A stretch of DNA of 64,000 nucleotides from Candidatus Nanopelagicales bacterium (lineage in GTDB: Bacteria; Actinomycetota; Actinomycetes; S36-B12; GCA-2699445): NCBI GenBank assembly GCA_037045355.1, contig JBAOHO010000013.1, forward strand, positions 62,001-126,000, read 5' to 3'. The notes under the pieces were generated by a model. It was given only the letters and a program-made list of their open reading frames with translations. It did not search any database and was not told the origin of the DNA. A program made the translations under genes and the position numbers. This document shows positions 43,022 through 50,962 of the stretch, one piece after another (position 1 is the stretch's first letter; every line of letters starts with the position of its first letter).

Positions 43022-44428
43022 ATGAGTGATGACGCCTTCGTCGACGGTTTCTGGCCGTACCGCAACGACGCCGACAACTACCGAGAGATACCGGCGGAAC
43101 CGGTCGACCGGGCCGAGGTGCTGGCACGTATCCAGCGGATGGCGCGCCGCGAGGATGAGACTGGGGATCAGGGCAGAGTCTCGGGCAGCCTCTACAGCGG
43201 CGATCACGACCACTATCGGTATCTGGGTGATGTGTTCAGCGAGTTCTCGCATGCGAACGTGCTGCAGCGGGACATGTACCCCAGCGCCACCAAGTTCGAG
43301 GGCGAGATCATCGCCATGGTGTTGGCGATGCTGCACGGTGACGAGGCGGGGTGGGGCGCGTGCGGAGTCGTGACGAGCGGTGGCTCCGAGAGCCTCATCA
43401 CCGCGCTGTACGCGTATCGCGAGCAGGCTCGGGCCGACCGAGGGGTCGAGCATCCCAACGTCGTCATGCCGCTGACCGCCCATGTCGCTCTCGACAAGGG
43501 AGCGCACTGGATGGGTGTCGAGATGCGTCACGCCCCGGTGGGGCCGGACTTCCGTGCCGACGTCGCCGCGATGGCCGAGTTGCTCGATGACAACACCATC
43601 GCCCTGGTCGGATCCGCCGTGAACTACCCTCACGGCCTGATCGATCCCATCAGTGAGATGTCGGATCTCGCACAGGAGCGTGGGGTAGGACTTCATGTCG
43701 ACGGGTGCCTGGGTGGTTTCCTCCTGCCCTGGGTCGAGCAAGTGGGCTACCCCGTGCCGCCGTGGGACTTCCGCGTCCCCGGAGTCACGTCGATCAGCGC
43801 GGACACGCACAAGTACGGGTACGCGCTGAAGGGCACCTCCACCCTTCTGTACCGCAGCCGAGAGCTGCGGCGCCACCAGTACTTCACCTACCCCGACTGG
43901 CCCGGCGGCCTGTACCTCTCTCCGGGTCTCGCCGGGTCGCGGTCCGGGGGACTGATCGCGTCCACGTGGGCGGCGATGGTCACCACCGGCCGCTCCGGAT
44001 ACCTGCAAGCCGCTTCCGAGATCATGGCCGCGGCGGAGGTGATCCGCGCAGGTGTCGCCGACATCGATGGCATCGAGGTGATCGGTGATCCGTTGTGGGT
44101 GGTGGCGTTCCGGGCGACCGACGCCGAGATCGACATCTACCTGGTCAACGACCGGTTGAAGGAACTCGGGTGGCGACTGAATTCCTTGCAGTTGCCCCCG
44201 GCTCTGCACTTCTGTGTCACGCGCCCGAACACACGCGACGGTGTCGCCGACGGGTTCGTGGCTGCGCTGCGCGATGCCGTGGCATACGCCCGCGAGCATG
44301 CCGGCGAACCCGCCGCCAGCGGTGCCATGTACGGATTCGGAGGCACCCCGCAGGGCAATGCCACACTGACGGAGTTGATGGCGGGAGTGCTCGACGCCAT
44401 GCACGAAGTCGCCCCTGACGGGGCCTGA
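43022..44428 (+). CDS. PLP-dependent lyase, sphingosine-1-phosphate-lyase-like
   Basis: This 468-residue fold-type I PLP enzyme of the group II decarboxylase family most resembles sphinganine-1-phosphate aldolases: SGSLYSGDHDHYRYLGDVFSEFSHANVLQRDMYPSATKFEGEI (quoted in part) and VVTSGGSESL. The Schiff-base Lys is in SISADTHKYGYALKGTS (about residue 264). The family cleaves phosphorylated long-chain bases or decarboxylates amino acids; the true substrate is unknown here. ATG 43022 is preferred (AAGGA 8 nt upstream) over GTG 43016. It is followed after one base by an FGGY kinase, so the two may act in sequence. Confidence 0.82.
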   Translation: MSDDAFVDGFWPYRNDADNYREIPAEPVDRAEVLARIQRMARREDETGDQGRVSGSLYSGDHDHYRYLGDVFSEFSHANVLQRDMYPSATKFEGEIIAMVLAMLHGDEAGWGACGVVTSGGSESLITALYAYREQARADRGVEHPNVVMPLTAHVALDKGAHWMGVEMRHAPVGPDFRADVAAMAELLDDNTIALVGSAVNYPHGLIDPISEMSDLAQERGVGLHVDGCLGGFLLPWVEQVGYPVPPWDFRVPGVTSISADTHKYGYALKGTSTLLYRSRELRRHQYFTYPDWPGGLYLSPGLAGSRSGGLIASTWAAMVTTGRSGYLQAASEIMAAAEVIRAGVADIDGIEVIGDPLWVVAFRATDAEIDIYLVNDRLKELGWRLNSLQLPPALHFCVTRPNTRDGVADGFVAALRDAVAYAREHAGEPAASGAMYGFGGTPQGNATLTELMAGVLDAMHEVAPDGA

Positions 44429-44429
44429 C

Positions 44430-46037
44430 ATGGGTAGCTGGATTCTGGCGATCGACCTGGGCAGCGGCGGTCCCAAGGTCGCCGTCGTCGGCCTCGACGG
44501 CCGAATCCGAGGAACTGGACTCACCCCCGTTTCGGTGCACATCGGGCGCGATGGTGCGGCGACCCAGGATGCTGCTGAGTGGACCGATGCCCTGATCACC
44601 GCTGTCGGGTCGGCCTTGGAGTCGTCGGGTGCGGATCCGCACGACTTGCACGCCGTCGGGATCACGGGCCAATGGGGGTCGAGTGTTCCCGTCGGCGAAG
44701 ATGGCGAGCCGGTCGGCCCAGTGCTGATGTGGGCGGACACCCGGGCTCGCGACCACATGAAAGACGTGATCGGAGGGCGGTTCTCGGTGCAGGGGATCGC
44801 CCCTCACAAGGCGCTGCCCTGGGTCAGGATCACCGGCGGAGCGCCGAGCACCAACGGCGCGGATCCGACGGGGCACGCGCTGCTGCTGCAGCACGAACTG
44901 CACGAGATCGGACGGCGGTGCTCAGTCGTCCTCGAACCCGTCGACTACCTCGCCTTCCGCCTGACCGGGCGCGCCGTCGCCACCCCCGCCTCCATGGTCT
45001 TGTCCTGGCTGACCGACAATCGCCCCGGCGCCGAACCTGGCTACCATCCCGACCTGATCGTGCGAGCGCGGCGCAATCCGCAATGGCTGCCCGAGTTGGT
45101 CCCGACCGGTTCGGTCCAGGGCACCCTGCAACCCGAGATCGCGGATCGGCTGGGGCTGGTTCCCGGTGCCCCTGTGGTGACTGGAATCCCGGACCTGCAC
45201 GCAGCAATCGTGGGGAGCGGCTCGGTCGAGCCGTACGGCACACATCTGGCGGTATCGACGACGGCCTGGCTGTCGGCCCGCGTGCCCTTCAAGAAGACCG
45301 ATGTGCTGCACTCGATCGCGACTCTGCCCGGGCTGGATCCCCAGTTCAACCTCGTGGGGGACAACATCGAGACCGGCGGCGCCGCGCTGGCCTGGCTCCG
45401 CGAACAGATCATCGCGCCGCACGACGGGCTGGCCGGCGGGGGCAGCGGCATCGGAGCCGCCGGTGCCGCGGCTGTGGCCGATCCCCCCTCGTACGACGAG
45501 ATCATCGCCCTCGCTGAGCGGGTGCCCCCTGGCTGCGAAGGTGTGTTGTTCGCTCCCTGGCTGGCGGGGGAGCGCAGTCCTGTCGACGACCGGCTCATCC
45601 GTGGCACGTGGCTCAATCTGTCGCTGCGCACCGATCGGTCGGTGCTCGTTCGCTCAGTCCTCGAGGGAGTCGCACTGAATATCCGGTGGCTGTTCGACAG
45701 TTATCAGAAGTTCCTGCGGCAACAGGTGCGCAGCATCCGGATCCTCGGCGGTGGGGCTCAGTCGGACCTCTGGTGCTCGATCATCTCGGGGACCCTGGGG
45801 GTTCGGATCGAGCAGGTCGATGATCCACTGAACGCGCAACTGCGCGGGGTCGCGTTGTGGGCCCGGGTCTGCCTGGGTGAGCTCACTTTGCATCAGGCTG
45901 CTGCGCTCGTGCCCGTGGCCCAGCAGTTCACCCCTGATCCGCGGGATGTGCGGACCTACGACCAGAACTACCGTGAATACCGTCGTCTGTACGGCACGGT
46001 GAAGGGTCTGTATCACCGGCTGAACGCCGACCTGTGA
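44430..46037 (+). CDS. FGGY family carbohydrate kinase (xylulokinase-like)
   Basis: This 535-residue sugar kinase of the ASKHA superfamily has ILAIDLGSGGPKVAVVGLDG (phosphate-1), AVGITGQWGSSVPV, LMWADTRARDHM, DYLAFRLTGRAVATPASM, and the C-terminal adenosine-binding ILGGGAQSDLWCSIISGTLG. The residues that set substrate choice cannot be assigned by eye, so xylulose, ribulose, glycerol or another polyol is possible. The first motif has GSGGPK where many family members have GTSSTK. The ATG begins one base after the lyase stop, indicating an operon. Confidence 0.87.
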   Translation: MGSWILAIDLGSGGPKVAVVGLDGRIRGTGLTPVSVHIGRDGAATQDAAEWTDALITAVGSALESSGADPHDLHAVGITGQWGSSVPVGEDGEPVGPVLMWADTRARDHMKDVIGGRFSVQGIAPHKALPWVRITGGAPSTNGADPTGHALLLQHELHEIGRRCSVVLEPVDYLAFRLTGRAVATPASMVLSWLTDNRPGAEPGYHPDLIVRARRNPQWLPELVPTGSVQGTLQPEIADRLGLVPGAPVVTGIPDLHAAIVGSGSVEPYGTHLAVSTTAWLSARVPFKKTDVLHSIATLPGLDPQFNLVGDNIETGGAALAWLREQIIAPHDGLAGGGSGIGAAGAAAVADPPSYDEIIALAERVPPGCEGVLFAPWLAGERSPVDDRLIRGTWLNLSLRTDRSVLVRSVLEGVALNIRWLFDSYQKFLRQQVRSIRILGGGAQSDLWCSIISGTLGVRIEQVDDPLNAQLRGVALWARVCLGELTLHQAAALVPVAQQFTPDPRDVRTYDQNYREYRRLYGTVKGLYHRLNADL

Positions 46038-46079
46038 TCCGTCCCTTCTGTCGGCCGAGCCAGGGTTCCTGTTGGTGAG

Positions 46080-46085
46080 TAGGCT
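46080..46085 (+). promoter_or_regulatory. Candidate -10 (TAGGCT) for c-di-GMP gene
   Basis: TAGGCT lies 59 bases upstream of the ATG at 46145. It matches the boxes before gdh and the PLP-lyase gene. No clear -35 is seen. Confidence 0.35.
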
Positions 46086-46144
46086 GAGGTGATCGACGGG
46101 CCTCGCGTGGTTGCGGATGTGCCGATCCCGGCGAGGGGAGGGCA

Positions 46145-48904
46145 ATGAGAACAGACTCATCGGCCGTCGCACCGGACCTCTCTGCTTGGGCTTCTCCTGA
46201 GTTCCGACGGGTCACGGAATGGGCTGTTGCCGCAGCTGTGGTCATGGCCGCTGTCACCACGCTCCTCGATTTCTTCGGCCGCCTGGGCATCATGGACGCC
46301 ACTGCCATCCCGCGCGCTCTGGCTGCCTTCACCATGCTGATCGCGGGGACAACCGTCGTCGCGTGCATCGCCGAACGACGATCCCGAGAACTGTCACGTC
46401 GACGCTGGGCCCTGGTGCTCTTGGGTGTCGGACTGGGCTTGATCTACCTGGGTCAGTTCGTCACCTACCTGATTGCCCTCAATCGAACCGGCTACTTCGA
46501 GGGTTGGATCGAAGGAATCCCCCTGCTTCTGGGCGCTCCGTTCGTGGCCGTCGGAAGCGTGGTGCTGTGCTGGCCACCCCGTATGACGGCCAAAGATGCT
46601 CTCACCGTGATCGCCGACAGTGTGCTCGCGGGCCTCGCACTGGCGTTCGTCTGGGTCGCACTCGTTGTTCCCAGTCACACGCGGTCCGGAAGCGAGTTGG
46701 ACAGTACATTCGCGGCGTTCGATGTCTGGGCGCAGTACGGGGCAGTGTTGACGTTCGTCGTGGTCGCGGCCGCGAATCGCAAGCCCGGAGCGCTGCCCAT
46801 CAGGCAGTTGGTACTCCTCCAGAGTGGGGTGTTGGTCTACTTGACCGCCGACATCGTGGGCGACAGCCTCCAGCACGCAGATCGGGAGTCGAGCGTCACC
46901 TGGTCGCTGGTCTTCTATGCCGCTGCCGTTGCCCTGCTGCGAGCCTTCACCGTGCGTCCGGTCCTGGAGCCGGAGTCTCCACGTGCCGCCAAACTGCGTG
47001 ACCTCTGGTCACACGGGATCCCCTTCCTTCCTCTACTCCTTGCCAGCGCAGTGGCCCTTGGGGTGCGACTGTTCATCGCGCCACTAACGGTGGAGGCGGT
47101 TGCCTTCTTCACGGGAACAGTGGTGGTGGGAGCGATCTTCCTGTTGATCTGGCGAATCGACATGGCTCGGGAGCGGCGTCAAGTCATCGATGAAAGGCTG
47201 GCGGCTAACTTGCAGGCAGCTGCCCGCTCGAACTGGTTCAGTGCTCTGGTCGGGGATTCCCAGGACCTCGTCACGGTAGTTGATCGAGACTGCCGCATCG
47301 TCTTTCAGACGCCCTCGGTGCTTCCCATGCTGGGGTACGAGCCCACGGATCTGGTCGGGACACAATTCGCCGACCTGGCTCCGCGGGGGAACGAGAGCGA
47401 GATCGGCCAATGGCTTCTGCGCTCTGCACATTCCTCTGATGATCGCGGACCGCATGAGTTGGTCCTCCGGGGCAGCGATGGTGTGGAGCACGAGACCGAG
47501 ACCATGGTCACGCCATTGGAGGGTGAAGGTGCGGAGGGTTTCGTTCTGACCACGAGAGACGTGACCGACCGCCGCCAACTTCGCGCGGCATTGGCCGAGT
47601 CCGCGCAACGGGATCCGTTGACTGGCCTGCCGAATCGTGAGGCCTTCCTGAGCAGGCTGTCCCAGGAACTGGTGGTTGCGCGTTCCGGAACAGTAGCCGT
47701 GGCCATGGTGGACATCACATCCTTCCGTGACTTCAACGACAGCCGCGGCCACGCTATCGGCGATGAGGTCCTCCAGGCAGTCGCTGCGGCGCTGGCCCGG
47801 CTGCCGGACTCAGCCCGCGTGGTGGCGCGTACTGGTGCCGACGAGTTCGGGGTGATTGTGGTGTCCGATCCCCTGGAGTTCGCCATCGGTGAGTTGGAGC
47901 GTGAACTGCACGAGACCCTGGATGTGCTGCTGACCAGCGACGGTCGAGTCGCCCGGGTCGGCTTCGACATGGGCTATGCGGTCGTCGACGATCGCCATAC
48001 ATCAGCGACTGACTTGCTGGAGCAGACCGACTTGGCGATGGCTGCCGCCCGAAAGGCGCGGACCGGCGGGGTGGTCCGATTCGAATCCACGATGCGCTCG
48101 GCGCTGATTGAACGGCTCAGGGCAGAGGCGGATCTGCGCGAGGCGTTGGACGCCGATCGACTGGTGGTTCACTACCAGCCCATCGTGGCGTTGACAGACG
48201 GCAAGGTTCTGTCTGTGGAGGCCCTGGCTCGCCTACGCTCTGCGGACGGCTCCTTGATGTCTCCCGATCGGTTCATTCCGCTCGCCGAGGACCTCGGGCT
48301 CATCCGCCAGATCGGCCAGATGGTCCTGCGCAGATCATTGACGGATGTCCAACGTCTGTCAGAAGTCCTGGGGCGTCCCATCTCGGTGGCGGTCAATCTG
48401 TCCGCGGATCAGTTGGATGACAGCCTGACCGGCGTCGTCGCGGAGGCGTTGGCCGTCGCCGGAGTCCCACCATCGCAACTCACTCTCGAACTCACCGAGA
48501 GCATTCTCGCCAGTCGAGAGTCTGAGCCCGCTGCCCTGCTCCAATCGCTGCGGGATCTGGGCTGCATGTTGGCGTTGGACGACTTCGGGACCGGCTACTC
48601 GTCCATGGCCTATCTGGCCGAGTTGCCCGTCGACTATTTGAAGATCGACCGCTCATTCGTCGGGGCCATGGGTTCTTCACGCAACTCACTCATCCTGGTT
48701 CGCACTCTGCTGCAGATGACTCACTCGCTCGGCTTGGTCGCCATCGCCGAAGGAGTCGAGACCATGGAACAGGCGGACCTCCTGCGCGGGATGCAGTGTG
48801 ATCGGGCGCAGGGCTACCTCTTCTCCCGACCTCTCGCCCTGGAGGACCTGCTGCTCGCGCTCCGAGTGACCAGCGGAGTGCTTCCTCTGTCGTCATCGCA
48901 GTGA
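46145..48904 (+). CDS. Membrane PAS-GGDEF-EAL protein (c-di-GMP turnover)
   Basis: This 919-residue protein has about ten N-terminal membrane helices (to about residue 345), then a PAS domain (about 365-480, NWFSALVGDSQDLVTVVDRDCRI), GGDEF (about 485-645) and EAL (about 660-905). The diguanylate cyclase signature is GADEF (RTGADEFGVI), one residue off GGDEF, and the surrounding metal site is partly changed (VDITSFRDFND). The EAL domain keeps SVEALARLRS, NLSADQL, ELTESI, DDFGTGYSS and KIDRSFV, so phosphodiesterase activity is more likely than synthesis. The GADEF domain may sense GTP. It is translationally coupled (GTGA) to the following amidohydrolase. Confidence 0.92.
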   Translation: MRTDSSAVAPDLSAWASPEFRRVTEWAVAAAVVMAAVTTLLDFFGRLGIMDATAIPRALAAFTMLIAGTTVVACIAERRSRELSRRRWALVLLGVGLGLIYLGQFVTYLIALNRTGYFEGWIEGIPLLLGAPFVAVGSVVLCWPPRMTAKDALTVIADSVLAGLALAFVWVALVVPSHTRSGSELDSTFAAFDVWAQYGAVLTFVVVAAANRKPGALPIRQLVLLQSGVLVYLTADIVGDSLQHADRESSVTWSLVFYAAAVALLRAFTVRPVLEPESPRAAKLRDLWSHGIPFLPLLLASAVALGVRLFIAPLTVEAVAFFTGTVVVGAIFLLIWRIDMARERRQVIDERLAANLQAAARSNWFSALVGDSQDLVTVVDRDCRIVFQTPSVLPMLGYEPTDLVGTQFADLAPRGNESEIGQWLLRSAHSSDDRGPHELVLRGSDGVEHETETMVTPLEGEGAEGFVLTTRDVTDRRQLRAALAESAQRDPLTGLPNREAFLSRLSQELVVARSGTVAVAMVDITSFRDFNDSRGHAIGDEVLQAVAAALARLPDSARVVARTGADEFGVIVVSDPLEFAIGELERELHETLDVLLTSDGRVARVGFDMGYAVVDDRHTSATDLLEQTDLAMAAARKARTGGVVRFESTMRSALIERLRAEADLREALDADRLVVHYQPIVALTDGKVLSVEALARLRSADGSLMSPDRFIPLAEDLGLIRQIGQMVLRRSLTDVQRLSEVLGRPISVAVNLSADQLDDSLTGVVAEALAVAGVPPSQLTLELTESILASRESEPAALLQSLRDLGCMLALDDFGTGYSSMAYLAELPVDYLKIDRSFVGAMGSSRNSLILVRTLLQMTHSLGLVAIAEGVETMEQADLLRGMQCDRAQGYLFSRPLALEDLLLALRVTSGVLPLSSSQ

Positions 48905-49836
48905 CTGCAATCGGTGCCTCCGCAGGGCGACCCGGGTCACCAGAGTCGCGGGCCTGCACCGACGTCATCGATCATCTGAGGCTTCCCGGGATCGCCGATC
49001 TGCATGTGCACTTCATGCCCCCACGCGTGATGGCCGCGGTCTGGCGGTACTTCGAGTCAGCCGGCCCGCTGGTGGGACGGGACTGGCCCATTCGGTACCG
49101 GGGTAGCGACGCCGAGAGAGTGGCCCTTCTGCGTTCGTTCGGGGTTGAACTGTTCGCCGGTTTGACCTATGCCCACAAGCCAGCGATGGCGCAGTTCCTG
49201 ACGGAATGGTCATTGGGCTTCGCCGCTGGGGTCCGCGGAGCAGTGGCAACGGGGACGTTCTTCCCCGAGCCCGGCGTGCGCGACTATGTGGTCACCGCCG
49301 TGGAACGCGGGTGCCGGTTGTTCAAGATCCACCTCCAAGTCGGTGACTTCGATCCTCGTGATCCGCTGCTCGACGACGTGTGGGGGGAGTTGGCGGACAT
49401 CGGTGTCCCCGTGGTGGTTCACGCCGGTTCCGGACCGATGCCCGGCCGATTCACTGGCCCTGGCCCAATCGCGCAGGTGCTGGCGCGCCATCCGCGCCTG
49501 TCATTGATCTTCGCTCACTTCGGCATGCCGGAAGAGGTCGAGTTCGTGTCGCTGGCGGAGCAGTTCCCGAACTGTGGACTGGACACCACCATGGTCGAGA
49601 CCGACTTCATGCGCGAGATGCACGTCCTGGACGCAGCCGTTCTGCCGGCGATCCGTGATCTCGGTGTCGCCGGTCGGGTGTTCTTCGGTTCCGACTTCCC
49701 GAACATCCCTTACCGATACGACCATCAGGTTGACGTGCTTGAGCGGTGGGAACTGGGAGACGATTGGCTGGCGGCTGTCCTGTGGGGCAACGCCGCCCGG
49801 CAGTTCGGGGTGTCCGTGTCGAGTGCGGAACTGTGA
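48901..49836 (+). CDS. Amidohydrolase family protein (amidohydrolase 2 type)
   Basis: This 311-residue metal-dependent hydrolase has a TIM-barrel pattern: IADLHVHFMPP (first metal ligands, about residue 36), KIHLQVGDFDP, VVVHAGSGPMPG, LIFAHFGMPEE and the catalytic Asp in VFFGSDFPNIPY (about 265). This matches the PF04909-type group, which includes decarboxylases and hydrolases of small cyclic acids. The substrate is unknown. The GTG overlaps the stop of the c-di-GMP gene, so the pair is co-transcribed, but no functional link is evident. Confidence 0.85.
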   Translation: MTAIGASAGRPGSPESRACTDVIDHLRLPGIADLHVHFMPPRVMAAVWRYFESAGPLVGRDWPIRYRGSDAERVALLRSFGVELFAGLTYAHKPAMAQFLTEWSLGFAAGVRGAVATGTFFPEPGVRDYVVTAVERGCRLFKIHLQVGDFDPRDPLLDDVWGELADIGVPVVVHAGSGPMPGRFTGPGPIAQVLARHPRLSLIFAHFGMPEEVEFVSLAEQFPNCGLDTTMVETDFMREMHVLDAAVLPAIRDLGVAGRVFFGSDFPNIPYRYDHQVDVLERWELGDDWLAAVLWGNAARQFGVSVSSAEL

Positions 49837-49865
49837 CGTGACGAGCCGGTCGAAAGCCAGACCTG

Positions 49866-50734
49866 CTACCTCTTCCGGTTGATCGTCCACGTCTTGCGGA
49901 CGGGGATCCGTTCGTCATCGACCGGCTTCAGGTAGCTCGTGACCTCCACCTTGACGGCTCCCTTTCGCAACGCAGCTCGGGTCTGCCCGCCCATGGGGCA
50001 ACTGAACGTGTACGTGCCCGCATCTTCGACCGTCTCCTTCTTCTTGCACTCGAGCCACTGTTTGGCTGGGTTCATGTCGGGCTGGCTGATGATCTTCTGT
50101 CTTATCTCACCCGCTGGGAAGACCGACATCTTGGTCCGGAACCTCACGTTGTTCGACGTCACCTTGGTGGCCAGGCGCTTTATCGAGATCCCGGGATCCG
50201 GGGGGATCGGGTCGATCGTCACCGGGGCTGAGGCGGTGGATGCTGGTCCGATTCCTGCATCGTTGCCGGCCACCACGGTGAAGGTGTACGTCTGACCAGC
50301 CGTGAGGTCGGGGACATGACAGACCGTGCTCGTTGCCGGGACCGTGCATTGTTTGCCGCCGGGCGACGATGTGACCGTGTAGTAGGTGACATCCCCGGTG
50401 ACCCCGGTCCAGCTGACGCCAGCCGTCTCAGGGCGGCGCACTGGCTCTCACGCCCGTCGGCGCGGTGGTGGGTGGACCGGCAGCACCGGCCACCGGCGCG
50501 GATCCCAGGAGAACTGCGATCACCATGATCACCAGTACCCATCGGCCGGATGACGAGATGCCTCGTCGTGGGATGCCGGGTGGTGAGGCGTCTGATGGTG
50601 AGGCGTCTGAGGGTGAGGCGTCTGATGGTGAGGCGTCTGATGGTGAGGCGTCTGAGGTGAGGCGTCTGATGGTGAGGCGTCTGAGGTGAGGCGTCCGAGG
50701 GTGAGATGTCTGATGGTGCGGTGTGAGTCTTCAT
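49866..50734 (-). pseudogene. FN3-domain exported protein with SDASP repeats, frame broken
   Basis: Read from ATG 50734 (GGGAGG 6 nt upstream), the gene begins MKTHTAP and enters nine 15-bp units encoding SDASP. Next come GIPRRGISSSGRW, a hydrophobic export segment (VLVIMVIAVLLGSAPVAGAAG), a fibronectin type III domain (VSWTGVTGDVTYYTVTSSPG to DLTAGQTYTFTVVAGNDAGIGPAS) and a C-terminal domain of about 100 residues with one Cys pair, not recognised. Two units are 14 bp instead of 15, which moves the start out of frame with the export signal. One extra base near 50430 then separates the signal from the FN3 domain. With all three corrected it is 289 residues. It is convergent with the amidohydrolase. 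Confidence 0.7.
50581..50713 (-). repeat. 15-bp coding repeat, nine copies, two shortened to 14 bp
   Basis: On the coding (minus) strand the unit is TCAGACGCCTCACCA, encoding SDASP. Seven units are 15 bp; those at 50656-50669 and 50685-50698 lack one base. The array lies between the start codon and the export signal of the FN3 protein gene. Confidence 0.92.
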
Positions 50735-50866
50735 GTCTCGCCTCCCGGCAGTGCGGGTCATTTTCAGGCTTCGCCCGAGCTCCCGTGTGAACCGAACCAG
50801 AGGCCGTCTCAAGGATCCTGCGAGCCGAACCGTTCGTGGGTACTGCTTGTGTGGGGTGGGCTCGCT

Positions 50867-50915
50867 GGTCAGGGGTCAGGGGTCAGGGGTCAGGGATCAG
50901 GGATCAGGGATCAGA
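50867..50915. repeat. 7-bp tandem repeat, seven copies
   Basis: GGTCAGG four times, then GATCAGG twice and one decayed copy, in the spacer between the HNH gene stop (50963) and the FN3 gene start. The switch from GGTCAGG to GATCAGG halfway suggests stepwise duplication. Confidence 0.92.
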
Positions 50916-50962
50916 GAGCGCGGATGGTGGATCACGGATCCTGCAGTGGCCGGGGTGGGTCG

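Noticed and set aside
41804..44758. 984-residue open frame antisense to the M23, smpB and PLP-lyase genes
   Set aside because: It spans three well-supported plus-strand genes and their spacers, has no recognisable domain and no start signal.
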